Shown here: positions 9,400-17,869 of the stretch, piece after piece
How positions within the stretch are numbered: the first letter of the stretch is position 1
How the letters are laid out: each line of letters opens with the position of its first letter
NCBI GenBank assembly: GCA_016703625.1
Contig: JADJBP010000001.1
Span: 744,001-808,000, forward strand
DNA length: 64,000 nucleotides
Direction: 5' to 3'
From: Chitinophagaceae bacterium
GTDB lineage: Bacteria; Bacteroidota; Bacteroidia; Chitinophagales; Chitinophagaceae
Position numbers and translations under genes: made by a program
Notes under the pieces: generated by a model
Database searches by the model: none
What the model saw: only the letters and a program-made list of their open reading frames with translations
Told to the model about the DNA's origin: nothing

Positions 9400-9458
9400 C
9401 CCGGGGGGGCCGGGCGGGGGGGGGGGGGGGGGGGGGGGGGCGCGGGGGGGAACCGCGG
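9400..9458. other. Poly-G tract, probable assembly artefact
   Basis: A run of 25 G (9416–9440) sits inside a ~58-base block of almost only G and C, unlike everything else in this AT-leaning window. It directly abuts the truncated gene. The ~200 bases after it (9459–9650) hold no gene I recognise. Confidence 0.7.
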
Positions 9459-9651
9459 CCTTTTGTTTTTTTGATCCAAAAATGTATATGTGAATTAAAT
9501 TTCGCTATTTGCAGAAGATTAAAAAAATGAATTGTTTATACCGGAAAGGTTTTTTTTGGATCCAGGTTGACAAATTACTACGTTATACTGAATTGCGACA
9601 GACAGGGCTGTGTAAACCAATTCTCCCGGGGTAAATTTTCAGTGAACAAAG

Positions 9652-9681
9652 AAAAATCCCGGTAAACTGAATTACCGGGAT
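9652..9681 (-). terminator. Terminator of the M20 peptidase gene
   Basis: A perfect 10-bp stem (ATCCCGGTAA with TTACCGGGAT, loop ACTGAA) is followed on the minus strand by TTTTT. It lies ~85 bases past the peptidase stop. Confidence 0.75.
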
Positions 9682-9722
9682 GTAAATATTATCTTAAAAT
9701 CGTTTCTCGACAATAAACTCGT

Positions 9723-9771
9723 CCTTCGACTCCGCTCAGGACTTCGTAAAGCCCCTTCGACTTCGCTCAGG
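9723..9771. repeat. Two copies of CCTTCGACTYCGCTCAGG
   Basis: Copies at 9723–9740 and 9754–9771 differ by one base and are spaced 31 bases start to start. The second copy contains the stop codon of the minus-strand peptidase gene (9767–9769). Confidence 0.75.
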
Positions 9772-11131
9772 GTGTTGTAAAATACTTATGAAAATATGGG
9801 ATCGTCTCAATGCCTTTATAAAAATTAGCCAGGTCAAATTTTTCATTGGGGCTATGCAGGTTATCGCTGTCTAATCCAAAACCCATCAGCACAACTTTTA
9901 CCCCCAATTCTTTTTCAAACAAACTGCAGATGGGAATACTTCCACCGCCACGAACCGGAATGGGTATTTTGCCAAAGGTTGTTTCCATGGCTTTGGATGC
10001 AGCCTGGTATGCCTTGCTGTCGATGGGGGTAAGGTATGGTTCGCCGCCATGATGCAGGGTAGCCTTAATTGTTACATAGGGTGGTGCAATGGTATGAAAG
10101 TGGTTTATTAAAAGGTCAGCAATTTTTTTCGAATTTTGGTTGGGTACCAGCCTGGCCGAAATTTTTGCAAAGGCTTTTGAAGGCAGCACCGTTTTGGCGC
10201 CTTCGCCGGTATAACCGCCCCAAATACCGTTAAGCTCAAGGGTTGGCCGTATGCCGGTACGCTCATTGGTGCTGTAACCTTTTTCGCCCCAAAGTTCCAC
10301 AATACCCAGGTCGGCCTTGTATTCGGCTTCATTAAAGGGGGCTTCAGCCATGAGTTTTCTTTCTTCATCAGATGATTCAAGTACATCGGCATAAAAACCG
10401 GGTATGGTAATGTGGTGGTTTGCATCATGCAGTGATGCGATCATTTGTGCCAGTATGGTTATGGGGTTTGCTACTGCACCTCCATAAACCCCGCTGTGCA
10501 GGTCGCGGTTGGGCCCGGTTACTTCCACTTCAATATAACTGAGTCCGCGCAGGCCAATATCCAGGCTGGGTGTTTCGAGACTGATCATCGCACTGTCGCT
10601 GATGAGCACGCAATCTGCTTTCAAAAGTTCTTTATTGGCGCTGACGAATTTCCCCAGGTTGGGCGAGCCTACTTCTTCTTCTCCTTCAATACAAAACTTG
10701 ATATTATTCTCCAGCGTATTTGTTTGTATCAGCATTTCCAAAGCTTTTACATGCATATACATCTGGCCCTTGTCATCGCAACTGCCTCGGGCAAATATTT
10801 TGCCGTCAATAATGGTTGGGTCAAATGGCCCGCTTTTCCAGAGCTCCAGCGGCTCGGCGGGTTGTACATCATAATGGCCATACACGAGCACGGTTGGTTT
10901 GGCGGGATCGATCATTTTTTCGGCATATACCACGGGGTGACCGGCTGTTTCGTGTATCTCAGCTTTATCAACACCGGCTTCAACCAGGCGTTGCTTTACC
11001 GCTTCGGCGCAGGCGATCATATCGGGTTTGTGTTCGGCCTTTGCACTCACACTGGGTATACGTAACAGTTCAAGCAGTTCGTTTAAAAAACGGTCTTTAT
11101 TTTTTTCCTGGTAATCTTTCCAAACTTGCAT
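9767..11131 (-). CDS. M20 family dipeptidase
   Basis: 454 residues of the M20 metallopeptidase family (PepV/CNDP-like dipeptidase branch). Metal and catalytic motifs are in order: YGHYDVQP (His86, Asp88), SCDDKGQ (Asp119), EGEEEVGS (Glu151/152), and a late HSPNE near residue 427. The dimerisation (lid) domain lies between about 200 and 330. There is no signal peptide, so it acts in the cytoplasm, probably hydrolysing dipeptides or acylated amino acids. The C-terminal YFTTP and stop fall at or inside an intergenic repeat, so the last residues may not be ancestral. Confidence 0.85.
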   Translation of the reverse strand: MQVWKDYQEKNKDRFLNELLELLRIPSVSAKAEHKPDMIACAEAVKQRLVEAGVDKAEIHETAGHPVVYAEKMIDPAKPTVLVYGHYDVQPAEPLELWKSGPFDPTIIDGKIFARGSCDDKGQMYMHVKALEMLIQTNTLENNIKFCIEGEEEVGSPNLGKFVSANKELLKADCVLISDSAMISLETPSLDIGLRGLSYIEVEVTGPNRDLHSGVYGGAVANPITILAQMIASLHDANHHITIPGFYADVLESSDEERKLMAEAPFNEAEYKADLGIVELWGEKGYSTNERTGIRPTLELNGIWGGYTGEGAKTVLPSKAFAKISARLVPNQNSKKIADLLINHFHTIAPPYVTIKATLHHGGEPYLTPIDSKAYQAASKAMETTFGKIPIPVRGGGSIPICSLFEKELGVKVVLMGFGLDSDNLHSPNEKFDLANFYKGIETIPYFHKYFTTP

Positions 11132-11490
11132 AATGTGTATTGTTTGTGTATTAATGTAATAAAAAGCGGGTTGCTAAAATACATTTTTTTGTCTGCATTT
11201 TTTGTAATGTTAAAAAAGATAAAAAGTTACCCAAATAACCGGTAATGATTTTTTTATTGATGCGGTTGCTTATACATTTGCACCAGATTGTTTTTCAGCC
11301 TTTCTGAGATCAGGCAGGTTTATCAGCCTTTGTTTTAGTTGGATCGCATTTGGTTCTGTCTAATACAAAGGCTGAGTCAATTTCAGGAACTGGTGAAAGC
11401 TGGTTGCAGCGTAACCCCGGGGATTTTACCGGCATACATTCGGAGGCGGAAAGACCTGCAATTACATACAGATCCATTGTATTGCTGTGG
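11132..11490. other. Intergenic region with a possible 55-aa ORF
   Basis: About 360 bases between the M20 gene and a membrane-protein gene. A minus-strand ATG frame at 11310–11477 encodes 55 residues with four Cys and a Lys/Asp/Pro-rich tail. It lacks a convincing signal or homology, so I do not call it as a gene. No repeat or RNA was recognised. Confidence 0.3.
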
Positions 11491-12018
11491 TTATTTTAAT
11501 TGTTTTATTTTCCGGTAACCCAATACCAGCAAGCCTGTAAGCACATAGATCACGGCAATGATCGCCAACCCCCATTTAATCATTGAAATGAAAGTTGTAC
11601 AAAAAGAAACAGCTGAAGAAGGGTACCCGTTGAGCGTAATGAGCATACCCGCATTTTCAAGTATGTCTAAAAAGCCTGCCCCTAAAGCGGCTTTGGCAAT
11701 TATGTTACCTGCACTGGCAACAGGGCCTGTACTATTTGCAGCTATTTTTTTACAGGCAATGAATAAAAACCCGGCGTAAAAGAAAAGGAATAAAAAATCC
11801 CAGTAGGTGTTGACTTTCGCTATAGAGATATTATCCAGCTCTTTTGACGGGGACCAAGCATTGATGACGGCTGTTGTTTTTGAAATATTGTATGCAATTT
11901 CCAGGTTTAATATACCCAGGGGTGTGGCGGCAGTTTTTAATGTGGCGCCTGTTTTAGCCATTACTACCATCATGACCAGGGTACCCAATAAAAAAAAGGA
12001 GAGCAGGTATCTTTTCAT
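11491..12018 (-). CDS. Hypothetical four-helix membrane protein
   Basis: 175 residues with about four hydrophobic segments: near 3–22 (LLSFFLLGTLVMMVVMA), about 70–90 (FLFLFFYAGFLFIACKKI), 100–125 and 148–168. The C-terminus is basic (RKIKQLK). It is an inner-membrane protein of unknown function. It follows the superoxide dismutase gene by 15 bases on the same strand and may be co-transcribed with it. Confidence 0.6.
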   Translation of the reverse strand: MKRYLLSFFLLGTLVMMVVMAKTGATLKTAATPLGILNLEIAYNISKTTAVINAWSPSKELDNISIAKVNTYWDFLFLFFYAGFLFIACKKIAANSTGPVASAGNIIAKAALGAGFLDILENAGMLITLNGYPSSAVSFCTTFISMIKWGLAIIAVIYVLTGLLVLGYRKIKQLK

Positions 12019-12033
12019 TTAAAAATTTGGTGG

Positions 12034-12801
12034 TTATATTTTATAACTGTCCATTCTTTCCTGCACATAATTCCAGTTCACTACATTCCACCAGTTATCT
12101 ACATATTCGGCTCTTTTGTTCTGGTATTTTAAATAGTATGCATGTTCCCAAACATCCAGTGCCAGTAATGGAAAACCTTTTACTTCTGAAATGTTCATCA
12201 ATGGATTATCCTGGTTGGGTGTAGATCCTGTTTTCAGGTTATTATCCTTATCGATATACAACCATGCCCATCCGCTGCCAAAGCGGTTTTTACCGGCATC
12301 ACCGAATTGCTTTTTAAATTGGTCAAAGGAACCGAACTGTTTTATAATAGCTTCCATCAATTTGCCTGTTGGCGCATTTTCATTTTGTTTCGGCCTCATG
12401 CAATGCCAGAACATTTCATGGTTATAATGCCCGCCGCCATTATTGCGCATTTTGGCGGAGTATTTCGAAATGTTGGCCAGCACATCTTCCAAAGGCTTAT
12501 TCATATCAACAGCTTCTGCAGTTGCTGCTTCTTTTACATTTTTGGCATATGCCGCCGCATGTTTGCTGTAATGTATTTCCATGGTCATGGCATCAATAAC
12601 ATTTTCCAGTTCATTGTATTTATACGGGAGCGGCAGCTGGTCAAATCCTGTTTTTATAGAAGAAGCAGCTGTGATGCTCTTTGCTGAAGCACAGGATTGA
12701 AGCAAGGGAGCAGCTGCGCTCATGCCAATGCTGACAGCCAGGCTGCCTTTTACTGTTTTTACAATAAATGCCCTGCGGTTGTTGGTAGGTTGGGTTGCCA
12801 T
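12034..12801 (-). CDS. sodA: Fe/Mn superoxide dismutase, exported lipoprotein form
   Basis: 255 residues. The dismutase core (about residues 53–250) keeps the four metal ligands: His77 (MEIHYSKH), His128 (NHEMFW), Asp216 and His220 (DVWEHAYY). It also has the FGSGWAWL motif. It converts superoxide to O2 and H2O2. Unusually, residues 1–40 form an export signal: NNRRAFIVK resembles a twin-arginine motif, then a hydrophobic stretch, then LLQSC with Cys37 as a possible lipidation site. Tat export of a folded metalloenzyme fits. The metal cannot be decided from sequence. It lies between the LptF/G gene and a small membrane protein. Confidence 0.88.
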   Translation of the reverse strand: MATQPTNNRRAFIVKTVKGSLAVSIGMSAAAPLLQSCASAKSITAASSIKTGFDQLPLPYKYNELENVIDAMTMEIHYSKHAAAYAKNVKEAATAEAVDMNKPLEDVLANISKYSAKMRNNGGGHYNHEMFWHCMRPKQNENAPTGKLMEAIIKQFGSFDQFKKQFGDAGKNRFGSGWAWLYIDKDNNLKTGSTPNQDNPLMNISEVKGFPLLALDVWEHAYYLKYQNKRAEYVDNWWNVVNWNYVQERMDSYKI

Positions 12802-12811
12802 AAAAATAATT

Positions 12812-14251
12812 TTAAGTGGTCAATGGATCTTTTGGTTTATTAAAAAAACGTTTTACCCGGGTGATGGTACGGTTATAAAACTCTTTATTAAAAAGCTGTG
12901 AGTCGTGCATGGCTTTGTAGGTAAGAAATATACCTACAGGGGTAAGCACCAATACACCCAGCCACATGCCCAAAAATGGCGACATGATGCTTTCCTTTAC
13001 AAATTTTTCGCCAAACATGATCAGCAGGTGGAAGATCAGGAAGAAAATGATGGCTACCACCAGCGGCATGCCCAGTCCGCCTTTTCGGATGATAGAACCA
13101 AGCGGTGCACCTATAAAAAATAACACAAAGCAGGCCATGGATAAGGAGAACTTCCGGTGCCATTCTATTTTATTATACCTGATCTCGGTTTTGCGGTTTT
13201 CCAGTTCAGTGCCGGCATTTTCTATATTGTATTTTAAATTATTGGCAATATTAATGGCAGATTCTGTTACCTGGTAACGTGCCGAATCCGGAATGATGGA
13301 ATCAAATCTGCTGTAACTGGTTTTTACTGCCGGGATCGTTTGGCGTACAGTATCCTGCCCGGAAGCATAGGGTAAAGAAGTGGCCATGGTCCTGTTCATG
13401 CGGACCGAAAGGCTATCATTCAGTTTGTACAGTGAATCGAGTGTACGGCTTATCTGCCCGGCAGTTAACATTTTAAAATTACCCCGGTAAACTGTGTCGC
13501 TGGTTGTTTGCTTTTGTAAAGCACTCAGATCAAACAATTTTTTAAATGAGGTAAAGCCAAGCCTTATATATTCTGTGGCCGTATCGGCGATGTTCCCGTT
13601 TTCCTGGTAACGGTAGCCGTTTGTAAGATTGAATTCCAGGAATTTTTTATCTGCCGAGGTTGTCATTACGCCTGTTTCTGCAATGATCGTATTGTTTTGC
13701 AGGTAATTGGTTTGTTCATAAATTAAAACATTGCGGATGGTTTTCCCGTCGGGATCTTTTTTGCCGGCTTTTATGGCATAGTTTGGGATGTGGGTAAAGA
13801 AAACCCCTTCTTTTAGTTCGAATGCGGGTTTTTTGTAAAATATATCATTGTACAGGGTAACAAATTTTAAATTGGCATAGGGGATCACATAATTGGCAAA
13901 CATAAACGTGATGCAACTGAATAAAACGGCCATAAACATTAAAGGCCGCATGAACCGCAGTAAAGAAATGCCGGAAGATTTTATGGCAACCAGTTCAAAA
14001 CTTTCGCCCAGGTTGCCAAAGGTCATGATGGAAGAAATAAGAATGGCGATGGGCATGGCCAGTGTGAGCATGGAGGCGCTTACATACCATAAAAATTTTC
14101 CGATGGTGATAAAGTCGAGTCCTTTGCCCACCAGGTCATCCAGGTATTTCCAGAGGCCCTGCATCATCAACACAAAAAAAGCGATGAAGAACGTTACGAT
14201 AAACGGCCCGATAAAGGATTTAAGAATGAGCTTATCTAATTTCTTGATCAT
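12812..14251 (-). CDS. LptF/LptG family lipopolysaccharide export permease
   Basis: 479 residues of the YjgP/YjgQ family. Three N-terminal transmembrane helices lie within about residues 12–115, a large periplasmic domain at about 120–350, and three C-terminal helices at about 368–450. LptF and LptG are the membrane partners of the LptB ATPase in extracting LPS from the inner membrane and handing it to LptC/A. Sequence alone does not say whether this is F or G; Bacteroidota often carry the two in separate loci. The gene starts 10 bases upstream of sodA on the same strand. Confidence 0.85.
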   Translation of the reverse strand: MIKKLDKLILKSFIGPFIVTFFIAFFVLMMQGLWKYLDDLVGKGLDFITIGKFLWYVSASMLTLAMPIAILISSIMTFGNLGESFELVAIKSSGISLLRFMRPLMFMAVLFSCITFMFANYVIPYANLKFVTLYNDIFYKKPAFELKEGVFFTHIPNYAIKAGKKDPDGKTIRNVLIYEQTNYLQNNTIIAETGVMTTSADKKFLEFNLTNGYRYQENGNIADTATEYIRLGFTSFKKLFDLSALQKQTTSDTVYRGNFKMLTAGQISRTLDSLYKLNDSLSVRMNRTMATSLPYASGQDTVRQTIPAVKTSYSRFDSIIPDSARYQVTESAINIANNLKYNIENAGTELENRKTEIRYNKIEWHRKFSLSMACFVLFFIGAPLGSIIRKGGLGMPLVVAIIFFLIFHLLIMFGEKFVKESIMSPFLGMWLGVLVLTPVGIFLTYKAMHDSQLFNKEFYNRTITRVKRFFNKPKDPLTT

Positions 14252-14298
14252 GCAGCCTGGAGATGAAATGAAAATTAATTGTAGTAAATTGACGCACT

Positions 14299-14931
14299 AT
14301 GAACCCTGGATCAAAATTAATGCTTTCTGATGAGGAACCGCAACTGGTAAATAACCGGGAATGGATTTTAACGAAACGCATCATTATTGAAAAGGCGATG
14401 GCGTTGTTTGGAATGGTGAGTCATAATATGCAGGCCGTCATTGAAAAAGAAAAGAACTGGTTGCCCGCAGCCGTTGTACGGTCATCCCCTAAAATTGCAA
14501 AAGGGGAAAATTATTTATTGCTTCCTTACCTGTTGCTGGATTACCCCCGCTGTTTTGAAGGGGAGAATATTTTTGCAGTAAGAACCATGTTCTGGTGGGG
14601 AAATTTTTTCAGCATCACCTTACATATATCGGGGATATACAAAAACCAGTTTCAGCAAAACATCATGGATAACCTGGTATCCGTTAAACAGGATTTTTTT
14701 ATCTGTGTTCATGAAAGCCAGTGGCATCATCACTTTGAGGAGGATAATTATAAACCGCTTGATCAATTAAAGCGCCATGAAATAAATGAGATCATTGCAG
14801 CAAAACCATTTATAAAACTGGCTGTACATTTTCCGTTACCTGAATGGGATCATGTAACGGAAAGGATGGACTTTACTTTCAGGAAGATCATTGAACTGCT
14901 GAAAGGATCAGCTTCCGAGGCGGTGAAATAA
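14299..14931 (+). CDS. Hypothetical protein, 210 aa
   Basis: I do not recognise a named family. It is a soluble protein without signal or membrane segments. Aromatic-rich patches (FWWGNFFSITLHISG near residue 105, HESQWHHHFEEDNY near 142) suggest a folded globular domain. The last 24 bases overlap the convergent START-like gene. It diverges from the LptF/G gene across a 47-base gap, so both promoters must lie in or near that gap. Confidence 0.55.
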   Translation: MNPGSKLMLSDEEPQLVNNREWILTKRIIIEKAMALFGMVSHNMQAVIEKEKNWLPAAVVRSSPKIAKGENYLLLPYLLLDYPRCFEGENIFAVRTMFWWGNFFSITLHISGIYKNQFQQNIMDNLVSVKQDFFICVHESQWHHHFEEDNYKPLDQLKRHEINEIIAAKPFIKLAVHFPLPEWDHVTERMDFTFRKIIELLKGSASEAVK

Positions 14932-15288
14932 TTCTTTCACCTGGTATTCCCACAACTGGCTCTGGTCTTTAATTTCTTTTTTGTCGGCAAAATCGCTGAT
15001 CACAAGGATTGTCTGGTTGGTGACTTCCGATTTATCGATGCGCCATTCAAAATATTCATCTTTGCCCATATGGTCCCAGCGGAAGCGCACAAATTTATCT
15101 TCTTCACTGTCTATCAATTCTGCTTTTTCTTCGGTACCATTCCAGGAAAAACTAAATTGTCCGTCACGCTCATCAACTTTATCAGCGAACCACTCCTGCA
15201 GACCTGCAGGGGTTATTAAAAATTCATACAAAATGCCCGGCGAACATCTAACGGGGTATTCAAGTGTATATAAAACTTTCTTACTCAT
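14908..15288 (-). CDS. START-like (AHSA1/SRPBCC) domain protein
   Basis: 126 residues forming a single SRPBCC-type helix-grip domain: YTLEYPVRCSPGILYEFLITPAGLQEWFADKV and later FRWDHMGKDEYFEWRI. Such proteins bind hydrophobic ligands or act as co-chaperone-like factors; the Bacteroidota version is conserved but uncharacterised to my knowledge. It is cytoplasmic. The 3' end overlaps the convergent hypothetical gene by 24 bases, and it diverges from rpoD. Confidence 0.75.
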   Translation of the reverse strand: MSKKVLYTLEYPVRCSPGILYEFLITPAGLQEWFADKVDERDGQFSFSWNGTEEKAELIDSEEDKFVRFRWDHMGKDEYFEWRIDKSEVTNQTILVISDFADKKEIKDQSQLWEYQVKELFHRLGS

Positions 15289-15552
15289 TCTTTTTATTTA
15301 AATAACAAACCATTTGGTGCAATAATAACAAAATAAACCACAGTACAAATTATTTATTTAATTTTTTTTGTTTTATTTATTAACATCAAACTTTAAACAA
15401 AATTGATTTTAAGCTTCTGAAATCCAGCGATTTAGAATTTTTTTTTTGGTAACATATCATAAAAAGTATAAATTACGTTAATAACTGCGGACATTTTTAA
15501 CATATTGTTAACCTACAAAATATTTTAGACATAACCTTTAAACCACAGGCTT

Positions 15553-16424
15553 ATGAGTATGCGTCAGCTAAAAATCACTAAGTCCATCACAAATCGTGAG
15601 AGCCAGAGTTTAGAGAAATACCTGCAGGAGATCGGGAAAGTAGAATTGATAACTCCGGAGGAAGAAGTAAAATTAGCCATCAGGATAAAACAGGGCGACC
15701 AGTTTGCACTGGAAAAATTGACCAAGGCAAACCTTAGGTTTGTGGTATCTGTTGCCAAACAATATCAAAACCAGGGTTTAACATTACCCGACCTGATCAA
15801 TGAAGGCAACCTTGGCCTTATAAAAGCCGCACAGCGCTTTGATGAAACCCGTGGATTTAAATTTATCTCTTACGCCGTATGGTGGATACGCCAGAGTATT
15901 TTGCAGGCATTGGCCGAACAATCAAGGATCGTTCGGTTACCATTGAATAAAGTCGGATTAACAAACCGTATCAGTAAAGCCTACTCGCAGCTGGAGCAGG
16001 AATTTGAAAGAGAACCTACACCCGAAGAACTTGCTTTTTTACTGGATATGGATACAGAAGAAATAGCCGCTACCCTTGGCGTTGCAGCACGACATGTGAG
16101 TATGGACCAGCCGCTTTCTGATGGTGAGGACAGTACCCTGATCGATGTGCTGATCAATCACAATGCACCCAATACGGATGATGAACTGGCTTTCAGGGCA
16201 TCCCTTAAAACTGAAATTGACCGTTCCCTGAGTACATTAACTGAAAGGCAGAAAGATGTGATCCGTTTCTTTTTGGAATTGGTGTAGATCACGCTTTAAG
16301 CCTGGAAGATATCGGTGAGCATTTTAACCTCACCCGCGAAAGAGTAAGGCAGATCAAGGATAAGGCCATCACTAAACTCCGTTCAGCTTCCCGCTGTAAA
16401 CTGTTGAAAGCATACCTGGGTTAA
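15553..16424 (+). CDS. rpoD: Primary RNA polymerase sigma factor (RpoD/SigA), frameshifted in the sequence
   Basis: This is the short Bacteroidota housekeeping sigma factor (~290 aa). Region 1.2 begins SLEKYLQEIGKVELITPEEE. Region 2 contains LRFVVSVAKQYQNQGLTLPDLINEGNLGL and YAVWWIRQSI. Region 3 has NKVGLTNRISKAYSQLEQE. Region 4 begins at TLTERQKDVIRFFF. The nominal frame stops at 16287, but one extra T in the T5 run at 16270–16274 restores GIGVDHALSLEDIGEHFNLT and RERVRQIKDKAI through to the stop at 16422–16424. Loss of region 4.2 would be lethal, so the shift is almost certainly a sequence error. Confidence 0.93.
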
Positions 16425-16583
16425 TCCTGCTTTTTATTCATAATATACAGCCTCTTGCAGTGCTGTTTTTTTATGCCATTACTTTTTGTGCAGCATAATC
16501 CCATTTCAAGGATTTAGTCCCTGAAATCAATTTTAATTATCCTTAATTTTCCCCGAAATTTGCACAACAATAAATTATCATAA

Positions 16584-17819
16584 ATGTCAATTGAAATAAA
16601 AGTTCCAACTGTTGGTGAAAGTATCAGTGAAGTAACCCTTGTTAAATGGCACAAGAAGGATGGGGAATGGGCCAACCGCGACGAAGTGATCGCAGAGCTG
16701 GAAAGTGAAAAGGCCACTTTTGAGCTCAATGCCGAACAGGCAGGCACCATTAAAACCATTGCCAAAGAGGGCGATACGCTGAATATTGGTGATATAGTAT
16801 GTTCAATTGATACAGAAGCAGCCCCTCCACCCAAGGGAGAATTGGCAGCAGCTTCTACAGAGACCGAAGCTCAACTACAGGCAGCCGGCCCATCTGCTGA
16901 AAGTGCAGCAAAGGAGAATCCAAAAGTACCTGCAGATGTAAAAGCAACCCCTGTTGCAGCCGCTATCATTGCTGATAAAAAAGTTGATGTGAAAGGGGTA
17001 ACCCCATCAGGCAGTAACGGAAAAATTGTAAAGCAGGATGTTATGGATGCCCTCAATAGCCCGGGCAGAAGGCCGGGTACAGTTTTATTTGAGCGCAATG
17101 ACCGGGTACAGAAAATGAGCAACCTGCGTAAAACGATCAGCAGGCGGCTGGTGGAAGCAAAAAACACAACGGCCATGCTCACCACTTTTAATGAAGTGGA
17201 TATGAGCGCCATCATGGAGATCCGGAAAAAATACAAGGATACATTTAAAGAAACACACGGCGTTAACCTGGGCTTTATGAGTTTTTTCACCAAGGCCTGT
17301 ACCTATGCCCTGATGGAGTGGCCTTCGGTTAATGCATATATTGACGGTGAAAATATCCTGTACCACGATTACTGTGATATATCCATTGCTGTAAGTGCCC
17401 CAAAAGGTTTGGTGGTGCCGGTGATACGCAATGCCGAAAGTTTAAGCATGGCGGGTATTGAAGCAAAGGTTGTGGAACTGGCAGTAAAGGCAAAGGAAAA
17501 TAAATTAACGATAGAGGAAATGACCGGGGGAACTTTTACAATCACCAATGGAGGAATTTTTGGCTCGATGATGAGTACTCCCATCATTAATATCCCGCAA
17601 TCTGCTATTTTAGGCATGCATAATATTCTGGAAAGGCCCATGGCTGTAAACGGGCAGGTAGTTATAAAACCCATGATGTACCTGGCATTGAGTTACGATC
17701 ACCGGATCATTGACGGCAGGGAGTCCGTAGGTTTCCTGGTAAGGGTAAAAGAACTGCTTGAAAACCCCGGCCTGTTATTGTTTGGAAAAGACCCGGTAAA
17801 AAGTTTACTGGAACTGTAA
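16584..17819 (+). CDS. sucB: Dihydrolipoyllysine succinyltransferase (2-oxoglutarate dehydrogenase E2)
   Basis: 411 residues. The lipoyl domain occupies 1–76 with the acceptor Lys43 in ELESEKATF. An Ala/Pro-rich linker follows at about 80–120, a peripheral subunit-binding domain (VTPSGSNGKIVKQDV) at about 135–155, and the acyltransferase core at 175–411 with the catalytic SYDHRIIDGRE near residues 374–384. It transfers succinyl groups to CoA in the TCA cycle. The E1 gene (sucA) is not adjacent in this window. It ends at a strong bidirectional terminator shared with fumC. Confidence 0.92.
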   Translation: MSIEIKVPTVGESISEVTLVKWHKKDGEWANRDEVIAELESEKATFELNAEQAGTIKTIAKEGDTLNIGDIVCSIDTEAAPPPKGELAAASTETEAQLQAAGPSAESAAKENPKVPADVKATPVAAAIIADKKVDVKGVTPSGSNGKIVKQDVMDALNSPGRRPGTVLFERNDRVQKMSNLRKTISRRLVEAKNTTAMLTTFNEVDMSAIMEIRKKYKDTFKETHGVNLGFMSFFTKACTYALMEWPSVNAYIDGENILYHDYCDISIAVSAPKGLVVPVIRNAESLSMAGIEAKVVELAVKAKENKLTIEEMTGGTFTITNGGIFGSMMSTPIINIPQSAILGMHNILERPMAVNGQVVIKPMMYLALSYDHRIIDGRESVGFLVRVKELLENPGLLLFGKDPVKSLLEL

Positions 17820-17833
17820 AAGCTGAACAGTAG

Positions 17834-17867
17834 AAAAATGGCTGTCAATTTTTTGACAGCCATTTTT
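17834..17867. terminator. Bidirectional terminator between sucB and fumC
   Basis: A perfect 15-bp stem (AAAAATGGCTGTCAA with its complement, loop TTTT) carries an A tract on one side and a T tract on the other, so it can stop both convergent genes. Confidence 0.9.
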
Positions 17868-17869
17868 AT

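Noticed and set aside
9192..9530. Plus-strand ORF with a Gly-rich block
   Set aside because: The Gly block is only the poly-G tract, and the first part is antisense to the molybdenum hydroxylase fragment.
10445..11065. 206-codon ORF antisense to the M20 peptidase gene
   Set aside because: Long only because of codon bias on the opposite strand; aromatic and His-rich with no domain.
16200..16424. Programmed frameshift in rpoD as a regulatory device
   Set aside because: The site is a plain T5 run without a slippery heptamer or stimulatory structure, and the same kind of one-base loss occurs in many other genes here.
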